Assembly (NCBI GenBank): GCA_014529385.2
Contig: CM043953.1
Location: 65,428,372-65,488,371 of the forward strand
Reading direction: 5' to 3'
Source of the DNA: Adiantum capillus-veneris
Taxonomy: Eukaryota; Streptophyta; Polypodiopsida; Polypodiales; Pteridaceae
Length of the DNA: 60,000 bases
Part shown: piece by piece, positions 1 to 11,441 of the stretch
Numbering within the stretch: the stretch's first letter is position 1
How the letters are laid out: each line of letters begins with the position of its first letter
Program-made: the position numbers and the translations under genes
The notes under the pieces: generated by a model
Database searches by the model: none
Told to the model about the DNA's origin: nothing
What the model saw: the letters and a program-made list of their open reading frames with translations, nothing else

Positions 1-2820
1 TAATGTTGACGGTACATAAACACATGGTTGGAAAAAGTATTGGGTGGCATAACCTGTTGCTTAGCCTAGTAAGAACCACTGTGACACTATTGTGGATTGT
101 TTTTCCTTATTGCTTAGCCGGGTAAGGCCCACTATGTGGGTTGGCTAGGCTTGATGGTATATGGTAATAGTTGTATGGGCTAGCAAACATGTGCTAGGAT
201 ATGATCCTACTACTGCTTTCGGTGGCTCTGCATAAAATTGACCATTGGTTGGAGGTTATTGAGTATTGTTGCTCAGCTTGTTGGATACTATAACCCATTT
301 TTCTTTGGAAAAAACACTGGAACATACTGCTTACTGGTTTTTTGACTTAATAATGGTACTAGTTGTTCTTTCTTTCACTTATTAGCGCATGAATTACTAG
401 CAAAAAATGGGGGATTTTTGGCCCGATTGCGTACTGACTTCCTGGATAATAGTTGCTCAATGGATTATTTTGGGTGGGGTCCCCTCGGCTGCATACTGCC
501 GCTAGACTTGGTGGATTACTAGTTTTCTTGGGGTAATGATATATTATTTTAGCATTCATATGGACGGACTTGAAAAAAGCACATAAAATTTTTTATTTCT
601 TTTATTTTTTCGAGCACCCGGTCTGGCTAGATACCGTGTTTATAGTTAAAGTTCTTTGCTACTTGGCTTACTCACGAGAGGTAAGGAAGGTAAGTGACAT
701 ACAAACTTGAGGAAGGAGAATGCCATAAACCCTAATTGGGGATAAACTTTATTTGTCGTAAATAATCGAAAAATTGTTTGATATTCTTAAATGGAAATAT
801 TATTTAGGCTCCTTTTGCTTTATGGTAAGTGAAAATGGAGCTTCATCAAAAAACAGAGGGTTAACTGATATAAATGAGGAGATGATTCACTTGGATTAGA
901 AGGTGGAATGGCCTTCTAAACAGAATAAATACCTTAAACTTTGTATGATTAAAAATTTTTATGGAATATAAATACTTTGGACTAGGCTTTAAAGTTTTTT
1001 TTAGAAACTTTTGTAGATGGACATGGATAACAACTAGTATAGTCCATTTGATACCTGTAAAACACATCCAAGGCTAACATATCTGTTGTCTTGTTTGGAT
1101 GGATGCAGGTAAGGACTTTGTATTACCTTGGAAGGTTTTTTTTACTTTAAAAGCAGTTGTCCATACATGATTACACATACATTTACAGCAAGGGAAGTAC
1201 TTTGGATATCTGTATACTTGAATGAGGCTTCCTTCATATAAACATTGTACAAAGATCATTCTAAGACTCAGTTGTTTTTGTACTTATCATTCCTTCTCTC
1301 TGGAGCCAGCTGTCTTTTGAATGTAAAAATTCAATTATGTCTTATTATTTATGTTAAAATAGCTACACACACACACACACAAACACACAAATGAATTGTA
1401 CAGTCTTGCACCCACCACCTTCATCCTACAATTGATATCAAAGCTTGGTTAGGGTGAAATTGAATATAATCCCTTTCTCTCCTTATCATGTTCTCCTAAT
1501 AAGTCTCTCACTTAGTCTATTCGATGTGAGGAAGGCCAGTGATGGCCTCATACTCAGCTATGATCCTTAGAAGCCATTCACCCTTTGGAGGTGAGATGTC
1601 ATACCTCTGAAACATCTATATGGACTTATTATACAAAAAATTAGTGCAATATACTTCTAAATAGTGCTTGCCCCCATTCTTCAAGCTGCAACATAGTAGC
1701 TGATGAATCCTCATGTGCCAAATGCCAAACAATGCAAGGTAGGGCGTGCTCTTTTGCAATGTGCTCTCTCACAACGACCCATCCTCAAACGACGGCATTA
1801 GTGGAGAATTGAGGTCAAACAAAGCATGAAAGGACCCAAATGAAATTCTATAAACAAAAAAAAACATGTGTTTACTATTGAGGTCCTATTCAGTGAAAAG
1901 TTGAGTATGAATAGAGCCCCAAAAAATTGTTTGTCGGAGAACACTCCACATTCCTCTTGGAGCATACCACCAAGAAATGGGTTGTGGCGCCCCAAAGAGG
2001 GCACAAAAGATCCAATCCAAGGCAAAAGGTTGTTGCTTAGGATGTGCGAGCATCATTATGTACATGAGAGATGTCCATTCATCCCTGATACATGGGAGGT
2101 GTCCATTCGTCCTTGGTAGAGTGCATATAGTACAACTTATTTCAAAATACCAAATCAAATTGAAATGTTGAACTGAGAAAACAAAGCAGACACATGGCAT
2201 CGAGGCGAGGAAGAAATGATGCACCTCTCGATGCTTGCACGTGCACACCTGCCAATTAACAATAATAAGAAAAGCAGATAATACAAAAGAACAAAATGTT
2301 ACAATACACAAACCAATCACCACTGATCTTACTAGTCATGTTTTCGAGCTAAAAGTTTTGCAATCTCAAGTTGTGGGGACAAAACATCTATTCACTCTTT
2401 GTTTCTTCTTGATGTGAATTGCAATGAAGCCTTTCCTCAAGTGCAATCCTGCTTTGATCCAACTCTCACAAAGTTGCACTTTTCTTCTCCTCTACATTTT
2501 TGTAGGCAACACATATCCCCTTGAAGTTGTCTCCCATCGAACAAACAAATGATTGCAACGAAGACCCCGAAAGGTTGTTTACTTTCTTGCCAACCAGTCC
2601 ATCAAGATCAATCTCTGCTCTTGCAACTTTTGCTTGGGGGTTCTGGTTTGAACCACCACCTTCTTATGATTCAAATTGTAAAGGTGAATGTGTGGTTGTA
2701 GGAGTATATGAAGCTCCATGCACGTTGCTATCCAAAGCACAAACTAGTCATGTGGCATTGGGATTCTTGCCCCATAAAGCGTCACATGTATATTAAAGTG
2801 GCCACTTGGTTGGAGCAGAG
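1..2820. other. No gene seen; AT-rich intergenic DNA
   Basis: Short open frames occur on both strands, but none has a recognisable domain, biased codon use or credible splice partners. Overlapping frames at 1.8-2.3 kb on both strands look like chance. A short AC repeat is the only structured feature I see. Confidence 0.6.
1365..1389. repeat. (AC)n microsatellite
   Basis: A short alternating AC run with one interruption near its right end lies in otherwise AT-rich DNA. Confidence 0.9.
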
Positions 2821-2845
2821 CCCGTTGCATTAACCTATTGAGCTT

Positions 2846-3205
2846 CTTTTTGTGATACTTCTTCAAGGTGTCAATGCGGATTCCCAAGTGCTTTGAGCTA
2901 AATGATGCATCGATCTATTTATTCAATTTGAATATGAGATCCTCCCATTGATTCACACCTGCTTTGAGTTAAATGATGCATCAATCTCTTTATTCAATTC
3001 AAATGTGAGATCCTCCCAATGTTTAGCCCAAAATTCCCCTTTTTCCGTGTGGGTCCATGCCTTCTTCTGATACTTCTTCAAGGTGTCGACGTGGATTTGC
3101 ACTTGCTTTGATTTAAATGATGCATCAATCTCGTCATTCAACTCGAATGTGGGATCCTCCCAATCTTTGCCCCAAAATTTCCCCTTATCTATGTGGGTCC
3201 ATGTC
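2846..3205. repeat. Diverged tandem repeat, about 2.5 units
   Basis: The phrase running from the words for 'ctttgag(t/c)taaatgatgcat' to 'gagatcctcccaat' occurs three times, near 2890, 2965 and 3110. The flanking phrases 'acttcttcaaggtgtc' (near 2860 and 3072) and 'gtgggtccatg' (near 3050 and 3193) also recur. The middle unit is shorter. The repeats read as a repeated protein segment on the minus strand. Confidence 0.7.
2953..3141 (-). pseudogene. Fragment resembling a Myb/SANT-like DNA-binding domain of a transposon protein
   Basis: The minus-strand frame of about 62 codons reads as a tryptophan-anchored helix pair: a WEDL start, an ELN..I.ASF-S-KQV core and an LKKYQKKAW end. This resembles the Myb/SANT-like domain found beside plant Harbinger-type transposases and in related host proteins. 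Neighbouring copies of the same segment lie on both sides because of the tandem duplication. No start codon context, transposase or terminal repeats are seen. The family assignment is inferred from the spacing of W, FN-like and LKK..Y positions only. Confidence 0.3.
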
Positions 3206-6200
3206 TTAAGAGTGTATAATTGGTTTTCATCCTACTGGACAGCCAAAGCTATAGGTTGCTTGATCCCTTTTCAATAATAGGAGACTCATGGGACTATGAT
3301 GGAGTATAGTGTGTGTGTGTGTGTGTTTGGTTGATGTCTTGAGAAGGTAGCATTGTTTACATGGATTTGGATGGCTGTAAAAGTCATTTTATGGGATGGC
3401 AAGGTTGAGGAGATAGCATGACATATTTCTCATTGTCATCTTAATAGCAAGTTGCGACCATTGAGTGGTGAGTGCCCTCAACAGTGGAGTCGTCATAGAG
3501 GAACCTTGCAGATTTCTACACATGCAAGCGGTGAAGACAAAAGAGCTTGACATGCTAAACAACATGAGAGAGCCAACAAAATCTAGTGAATGTCCATAGG
3601 AAGTGTTGGGGCAAAGGTGGGATGTGCCTCATTTCAAGGCTAGACACCTAGGATCTGGTCACCCACTGACCATTGACCATTGAGACCGCTCACTGACGGT
3701 TACAACGGATTGACGGGAGCAAAGTGAACCCCGAACCCCGACGGCCTCTAAAACACCGGGGACCGAATGGCGCGCCTCGAGCTTGTCATGGTAAAGCAAA
3801 CAGGGGGCACCACCTAGCTTCAGCGGCTAGGACGCAAACAACACACCACCATAACAAAGTTTTCATCCAAGAGAGATGGATGCTTGGGAGTAATGATGAA
3901 GAGGAAAGGGAATGAGATCAAGTGAGAGAGAGAGAGAGAGAGAGTGAGAGTGAGGGAGGGGGTATAGCGGCTTAGTACTTAGGCACCACAAAAGGATGGC
4001 GAATCCGCACACCCTTCACACATACACAAGCTCACTCCAAAACACAAGACTAGGTGGCGATTCCGCACACCTCACATGGGCAAAACATTGCAAGAAAACA
4101 TACTCACAAGACCTCAAGCTTTATTTAGAGAATTAGGCAATGAAATGGGGAGCATAGGGTTAGGGAATGAGAAGGGAGAGAGTGGTAGAGCACATGACGG
4201 ATAGGTGGGAGTTGATGGCGAAGACTCGCACGAGGATTATAGCCATCATCCTTCATTTAGTTGCCCTTCATCTTCCATAGCCAAGGGTGTAGAGGTCATG
4301 CTCAAGACAAGCATGGTGATTGCGGTGATGGTGATGGTGTGGGTGTGTGTGTGTGCACTAGGCACACACAGTGCATAGTGTGTTCTTTGGTGATGTTGTG
4401 TGTTTTTTGTGTGATGGTGACCCCTCTTTATATAGGGGAGGAGGGGGGAGAAATTCTAGAATTTAGAAATGAAGAAATCATTATCTACATAGGCCATGTG
4501 ACAGTGGGCCCCACTTGTCTGGCTGTGTGTATATGTGCCAGAACAGCAGTCTCATGAGAGAGAGACTAAGAGAGAAAGATGGGTTGATGAAAAAAAGTGA
4601 GAGGTGACATGGAGAATAAAGTAATTACAAGAGGGGAGAGAGGGGAGTGTGTTCAGAGGTGAATCTGTGTGCAGATGTGTGTGAACACAAGAAAAATCAA
4701 GTAACCACCGGGTGGGGATGGGTCTGTGGGCACCTTTTTCAGTGAAACTGAGTGTGTGTGAGTGTGGGGGAGGTTATTTAGCTACAAGACAAGAGACATG
4801 GAGCCCTTTAGAGAGAGGGGGGGGTATTTGGGTCATGGGATATGATAGGAGAGAGAAAGAGGGGGTGGGGTATACTATTTTGGAAGATAGGGTAAGTTGC
4901 ATGTGAGTTGGTGCATTATTGGTGAGTTATAATGCATTATTGGTGAGAGGTGGGGTAGCTTGAGGGGAGAGAGAAAGGAGAAAGGACAAGGGGAAGAGAG
5001 AGGGGGTTGACCTTTTGAGTGGAGGAGAGGAAAAGGGACACACGGCGGGGCAATAGTGAAGAAAAAGGAGGCAAGGTGGGGATGGGCTACCCCGCAGGCA
5101 TGAGGTGGCCTATTTTACCTTTCTTATATATTTACATAATCATACTTTAATTTTTTTTCTTACTTTTTCCAATGCCTTTTATCACTCCCTCCCTAAGAGG
5201 GGGTTTTCATGGGGTGGGGACGAGAGAAGAGGGGTATGGGAGCTTGGCTTGTGAAAAGCCCCCATCAGGATATGAGCTTCCTGGTTTCCAAGGAGAGAAG
5301 CATATATAGTAGATGGTTTGACAACACTGTGTGCAGGCACATTGCGGTGCAAGAGGAGCCTAGATTACAAATTTGAGCTTATAGATATGTTTTCAGCTTG
5401 TGTATAGCTTTAGCAACAAGCCATTTGCTGATTTTTGCAGAGAAGAAGCAGGAGCAAGAATTTTTATAGCAATAAATTTTTTCATATTTCTATCATACAA
5501 ACTCGGATATATGATCCAAGAGTCTATCCTAGAGTTTTTTGAAGTTTTAAACGTGATGGAAATATCAAAATTTTGAAAATTTTCACACAAAATTCTATGC
5601 AATAGCCTGCAACACACAGGAACTATTGATAGATGGATTTCTACATAGCAGAGCATTGTGTAGTTTGGGTTTGTGGACTTGTATGAAAAATTGTGATGCT
5701 CTTTGAGAGTTGATTTAGCTTGAATTTATGTATGCAAGTGCTGATTTGGGATGTGTATTTTGGATTGATACACATTTGAATGTAGTTTTGTCAGACAGTC
5801 TCGTGGCTATAATAGGCATGCGTATTTGGGTTGTACACTTTCACAAATACTTGATTGTGAGAGAGTGATTGCTCTAAGTAAAACTTGAAGCTGATTTGGC
5901 ATACACATAGCCCGGATGTAGCTTGGATAGAGCTTGAGCACAACTGATAGCTATTGCTGACGAGTAGTGGTAGTTTGATCCGACACTACATGTGGTCAAT
6001 TGTCCTGCAGATTCAAACAGGCAGTTTGTAGCAGCACTCTTGGAGTGAGAATTTGTGCAACACATGGTTTTGTGTGCATGTACTGACTATGTGGACTCTC
6101 AGAGAGTGTTTTCGGCATGGTTTTGTGTGGATTGCTATGTATAGCATATGCAAGGCCTCTTATATGTATTCCTCATTCCATAGAGAATGGAAACTATCTA

Positions 6201-7600
6201 TATCATGCAAGCTTGAAAGCACTTGATATCCATATCATCTTTAGTCTTCCTTGGTAGTAAATTTTGGGCATCAAGGATCCAAATTTCAATGGCTTCCAAG
6301 AATTTCTTCCATGTTTTTTTAGTGGTAACATGTTTAGCTGATGCATTTATAACATGATATTTCCCCTCAAAGCTCACAAGCTCGCCCTCCTTGCCGTGGA
6401 ACATGATCGGACGTCCTTGGTCTCACCCACCCTCCATGTTCGTTCCATGCTACCATGTCCTTGGACTTGTCCCCATCGGGTCAACAACCCCCATAGTTGC
6501 CTCACCTGCTCTCTTTGCTTCTAAGTGCTCTTTCTGCCTATCCCTGTGCTCTGCATGCCTATGTGTGCTAGTCTCACCCGTTGTTTGCCTTTGGTTGTTT
6601 GAATGCTCTATCCACGATGAACAAGTGTGGCAGACTTGGTCACCCTTGTTGGTAGATGGTTGCATTGGTCCCTTGGCAAGTCTGGGAGAGGCTTAGCAAA
6701 ACACAAGGGATACGGACTGAAATTTCCCAATACCTTTAGCCTCCATGTGTTATTGCTAGTTTAGATGCCCACAAGCCGGTTGATGATGAGCTACCCGATA
6801 GCCTCCAAAACACGAGGAGATAAGAACCCTTCTCTTGACATCTCATCTTGTATTTGGATTCCCTTGTTGATGGATCCAAGCACAATGACATTTATGGGGG
6901 GAAATCGCAAATTTCTTAAGAAAAAGGGGTGGTTGTATTTTCTCAGAGCATGTAAGTATACACTTCATGTGGAGGAATGCCACAAGCTTCATCTCTTTGA
7001 AACAATAAATCTCCGTCTCCATGTTCGCCCCTACTTGCTACTTTTTTTGTTGGAAAATCCATGCAATGAATGTGCTCCAAGAGATGAGATTTTGGTCAAT
7101 AAATTGATCAAAAAAAAATCTTGTTTCAAAAAAACACCAAGTCTGCCAAGCAAGACACATGTAAAGAAAATCCCCATATTAGCAATTCCACTTTGCCTCT
7201 GGTGAAAACAATCCAAGCATCTTTATCATGGGCATATCATGCAGCCAAGGGCCTTTGAAAAAAAAAGGCCAAAACTTCTTTGTCATGGTCACACTGCTAA
7301 TTTAAAAAACACTTAATATTGTTGCTTTAGATGTTGCATCCAACGCATTCAAAAGCTTTCTTTTACCGATGCTAAGCAACCTTTGCTATTGCTTTTGGAG
7401 GTTGCAACCAATGCATTTCAAAGCTTTTTTTCCCCGATGTTTTAAACGCTCCCATCACTCTAACATGGAATGCTATGCTTTGAGCGTTCGGGAAAATTGC
7501 AAGTTATCCCCAAGAAGGGCAAGGTGAGTTTATGTAGAAAAAAATGCAATTGTTGGTTGATATGTTTAAAGGGTCTTCTTTAATATGGCCAAAAGAATCC
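3206..7600. other. No gene seen; purine-rich low-complexity stretches
   Basis: The stretch 3920-5060 is unusually G/A-rich on the plus strand, with GA runs near 3925 and GT/TG-rich text near 4320-4390. It gives long but featureless frames. Short frames at 6.2-7.2 kb lie on both strands and share no domain I can name with confidence. I find no splice-consistent gene model. Confidence 0.5.
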
Positions 7601-7619
7601 TACAATTTTTCTTTAGAAT

Positions 7620-7975
7620 GTCATCTTCTACTGTCTTCAATTAAAGTTGTGCTTTGTGTGCAAGATATATCCAAAAAAGGCATAGCCAGCCAAATTTCCA
7701 GCCTTGCTTTTAGAGGATGGGACATTAGAGTCTTTCTCCAAGTATATGATCACTTTTGCTTACAACTTGTTGTTTATTATGACCATAAAGAGCTTTCATG
7801 TTCCTTGGTTAAAATCTCGTCTTTGCTATCTTCAATTTACGTTGTATATTGCAAGAAACATCCAACCAAGGCACGACTAACCAGTTTCAAGCCTAGCTTT
7901 TAGAGGTAGAGGATAGAATGTGAGAGTCTTTTCACTGAGTATAATCGCCCCTTGTTTTCCAACTTCATAGCTTGT
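7620..7975 (+). repeat. Diverged direct duplication, about 150-190 bp units
   Basis: Two consecutive segments, starting near 7620 and near 7812, share the phrases 'tct-tcaatt-a-gttgt', 'gc(a)aga', 'cttttagaggat' and 'gagtctttt/ctcc' in the same order. The first copy lies within a 119-codon open frame; the second runs past its stop. This looks like an old tandem duplication and not a gene. Confidence 0.5.
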
Positions 7976-8719
7976 GGAATAACAAAAGACGAAGCTAGCA
8001 CAAGTGAATATATGCATGGTGAGATTATTCATTAAGAGAAATTGTGAAAAAAGTGAATTGTCTCACAGTTGATCCATGTGTTTCTTTTGAAGTGAAACAC
8101 GAGCAATCAAGCAACATGGATAAACAACAAACGGTAACATGTAAGTTTTTCTAGGTTTTTTTAGAACACTCTATAGACCACATCACAAATGTGACACTTA
8201 TGTAATCCATGTGATTAAACAAGTTTCGTAAATTGATAAGTTAATATAGTATTTGTTGTTGTCCATGTTTGCAAGGACTATAACAAACGATTCGTATGAC
8301 ATGAATCATAAGGATCCCTTTTTCCAAACAAAAGATAACATCCACATAGTTATATGTAATCTAGGTACAACTAAGTACTGCCTTTTACTACTAACATTGA
8401 CAGTTAAAACAAGTACTTAAAACACGGACCGAAGGGTAACATTGTCAGTGAAGAGCAATTGGTTTTTATATTGTTGAATACCTTTTATTTGTAAATAGCA
8501 CTTTACAACTTCTTTGTCTTGTACAACAAAGCCATTTAATTTACAAAAATCATTGTAATCTATACTTATAACTTTTAATAATTCACATTTTCTATTGTCA
8601 AATTCTTTGAGATCACCAAATGTTTGTCTCTATGGAATGCAAATGCAGTGATATCCAAATAAAAAGGATCTTTTTCAAATTTCATAAAGACTACTATAAT
8701 ATTGAAATCTTCTGGTATA

Positions 8720-9030
8720 GTTTGCTATCATTTTCGTTTTATAGAAGTAAACATGTACATCATAATGTGTGCATTTCTTAAGACTTGCATAAAAAACTTT
8801 GTTAAAATTGTCAAGAGCATTGATTAGATGTTTATTTTTCTTATTCATTTGACTTAATAGTATAGTTGCTATCATTTTCAATAGAATCAAAATATATAAC
8901 ATGAAGCTGGTTTTATAAAAGTTAACATGTACATCATAATGTGTGCATTTCTTAGGAATTGCATAAAAGACTTTGTTAAAATTGTCAATAGCACTAATTA
9001 GATGTTTATTTTTCTTATTTATTCAACTTA
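8720..9030 (+). repeat. Tandem duplication with 174 bp period
   Basis: A segment of about 110 bp starting at 8745 is repeated at 8919 with few changes; both copies contain 'acatgtacatcataatgtg' and 'gattagatgttta'-like text. The 'gctatcattttc' phrase upstream of each copy extends the similarity to most of the 174 bp period. It is AT-rich and non-coding. Confidence 0.8.
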
Positions 9031-9103
9031 AAAAAATAAAAAGGTATTCCTATTGGCTTCCAAGAAAAAAAAAAAGTTCATTTCTTATGCGATACCTTAG
9101 CCT

Positions 9104-9352
9104 AACTCAAAAAAATAAAAATTCTTTTAAAACAAAAGATCAAGTCCACAACAATTCTTATGTAAAGGTGAAAGAACTTCTGGCTTTATAAATACTAGAG
9201 CCCTTTTGTTTCCCTGCCCACTCTAAAGGAATTAGGTCTCCCCAATCTCAAAAAAATAAAAAATCTTTCAAAACAAAACATCAAGTCCACAACAGTTGTT
9301 ATGTAAGACTTGAAAGGACTTTCGGCTTTTTTTAAATATTAGAGCCCTTTCA
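9104..9352 (+). repeat. Direct repeat, about 141 bp period
   Basis: The segment beginning with an AAAAATAAAAA run, then 'caagtccacaaca', then 'ggctttnnnaaat', then 'agagcccttt' appears twice in a row, with moderate divergence. A partial third copy of the 'agagccctttcatttcc' end lies near 9800. Confidence 0.7.
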
Positions 9353-9962
9353 TTTGAATGTTCCAGTATAGGCTCTACTTTCACTTTTCATTACACATGC
9401 TTTAGGATCTGCAATCCACTCACTCCAATCCACTCACGATCCAAAACCATTTCTAATTTCAACTCTCGTTTTAATCTTCCCAAGCTGCTTTAAGATCTCC
9501 AATCCATTCACGATTCAAAACCATTTCTAATTTCTGATTTCAACTCTAATTTTGAAAGATTTGACCTCATCACGTAGAGAGAAATAGGTTCAAGCTTAAC
9601 CACTAGGCTAGGTGCCATTTGGGATGCCCAGGATGCCCTTAACCATTAAAAAAACGAATACTTCCCCCCTACCCTACTAGTAAGCATCCTCCCCCCCCCC
9701 CCCCCCCCCCTCCGTTAAGTTCCTTCTTTTGCTTCACCGCCCCTTTTTCTTGCTTTCCCTCTCACAACTAATTAATGGGCTCACTTGGGTACCTACTAGA
9801 GCCCTTTCATTTCCCTTCCCACTCCAAAGGACCTACCTTTGGCTTTTCAAATGCCATGTCAAGCGCTTCATTTCCACGAGGGTATTGATTGAATTTTCTT
9901 TAAAGGTCTTCAATTCACTTGTTTTGAAAGAATTTTATTTTTCAGAGATTGGGGAGACCTAA
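9231..9962. repeat. 46 bp inverted repeat arms about 640 bp apart
   Basis: The arm at 9231-9276 (starts 'taggtctccccaatct', ends in 'ctttcaaaacaa') is matched in reverse complement by 9917-9962, with a few mismatches in the A-rich middle. The enclosed DNA contains poly-C and short repeats but no gene. It could be a decayed non-autonomous DNA element, but I did not identify target-site duplications. Confidence 0.5.
9691..9710. repeat. Poly-C tract
   Basis: An uninterrupted run of about 20 C lies in AT-rich flanks. Confidence 0.9.
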
Positions 9963-10886
9963 TGGTATAGATGCTTTGAGCTATTTTATATCTTTCATTT
10001 CATCCATTAATTTCATGGATTTGGTCCAATAATTGGGATAGTCATAACCAAGCTTCTAGTGCTAATCACTTGTCTTAAATGAAACAAGATCTTTGGGGTC
10101 AAAATTTAATTAATAATTAGAAAAAAAAAACCCAACAAACCAATTAGCGTGAAACGATCAAGCGGCATCAATTAATGTCAGAGATTGGAAGGAAGAGGGA
10201 AAAAAAACGCATTTAAGTTGAACATGGATGTTTTTTATTTTTTGTTTTTGTTTTTTCATTTCTTTAAGTTTTGTATAGCTTCAAAGCTCAACAATTCATT
10301 AACAAGTGCGCTATTTAAGATCTAACGACTTTTCAAATATAGTTATTATTCAATTTGAGGAAGATAGCAAAGGTAAATAAGCTCTGCATTAATTCTAAAC
10401 GAGTAGATGAACATGTTTTTGCCAAAGCCGTCATAAGATACCATAGTCCCTAGTATTTGTCAATCAAGTAAATCTGCCCCTCAAGAAACGTGAACAGGAT
10501 GCACCACCAACCGTATAGTGACATTGCTTCTCCTTTTGACTTCTCTACCACAACTTGGGTAATAGAAGAAGAAGAAGAAGAGAATTTTAACGTCGTAGGA
10601 AATTATCCCAAGAGATCTAGCCGACGAGGAAAGTTGATAATTGAAATTAAACACCTAAAATTTGACTGATGAAGTAGCTGAAACAATTAGCAAATCTTCA
10701 ATCTTACTTTGTCAATGAACTCGGAGCTAGTCCCGATTTGCTGTTACCCTCCTCAATTGAACGAAAATTCCACCGCTTCAAGAAAGAAATTGGGGATTTG
10801 TTTATTACACAAGCTAACAAAACGAATGAGGAGATAGTTGAAATTAAGACCTGTTATTCAAGAGGAAAATGGCATAACCAATCTAC

Positions 10887-10888
<2 letters not shown>

Positions 10889-10930
<42 letters not shown>
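10889..10930. repeat. (GA)n microsatellite
   Basis: A pure GA run of about 21 units. Frames crossing it translate to Arg-Glu or Leu-Ser repeats and are artefacts. The DNA from 9.96 to 11.4 kb shows no other gene; its right part is presumably the 3' flank of the GH1 gene. Confidence 0.95.
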
Positions 10931-10933
<3 letters not shown>

Positions 10934-11441
10934 AATAAAGAAATTCCCCATAAAAACACAAGGGTTGAAACTCCCTTTACATATGCTGTAATTACATATC
11001 TTGGGGTTCATCTTATAAAGATATAAAGAATTTAAGTAGGTAGAAAAGGACAACAGACCTTGTACAAAAGCACATGGCACTTGCTCAATCAGCAGCTCAT
11101 GCCACCCACTACAAGATGCCATCACCTGCACCAACCCTCTATATGAATAAGTAGATCGAAATTAGCTTACAGCAACTCAAGGCAATCTCTCAAATGAGAA
11201 GCTCCAGACACTCTCTTCATGCAGATTACAAAGCTCAAGGCAAGCTCTGCATAAAAACTCTGATCCCCTCTTCCACCTTGCACCATCAGAATTGCTCAAT
11301 GAAGCTCTTTAGTACTCCTTGCACCCTTTAATTAGCTTATTCTATCACCTGCTTTGCACATTGTGCATAACAATCCTCTTTACCTATGCTCCTGTGTGCA
11401 TAGGAATGGATCAAAGGGTATCCCAAAACAGGTCGCCAAAC

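Noticed and set aside
6198-6404. Minus-strand frame with a WILDAQNLLPRKTKDD phrase resembling a plant C2 domain
   Set aside because: The similarity covers about 15 residues only, the following C2 core is absent, and no flanking exon fits. It may be a gene scrap, but the evidence is too thin to list.
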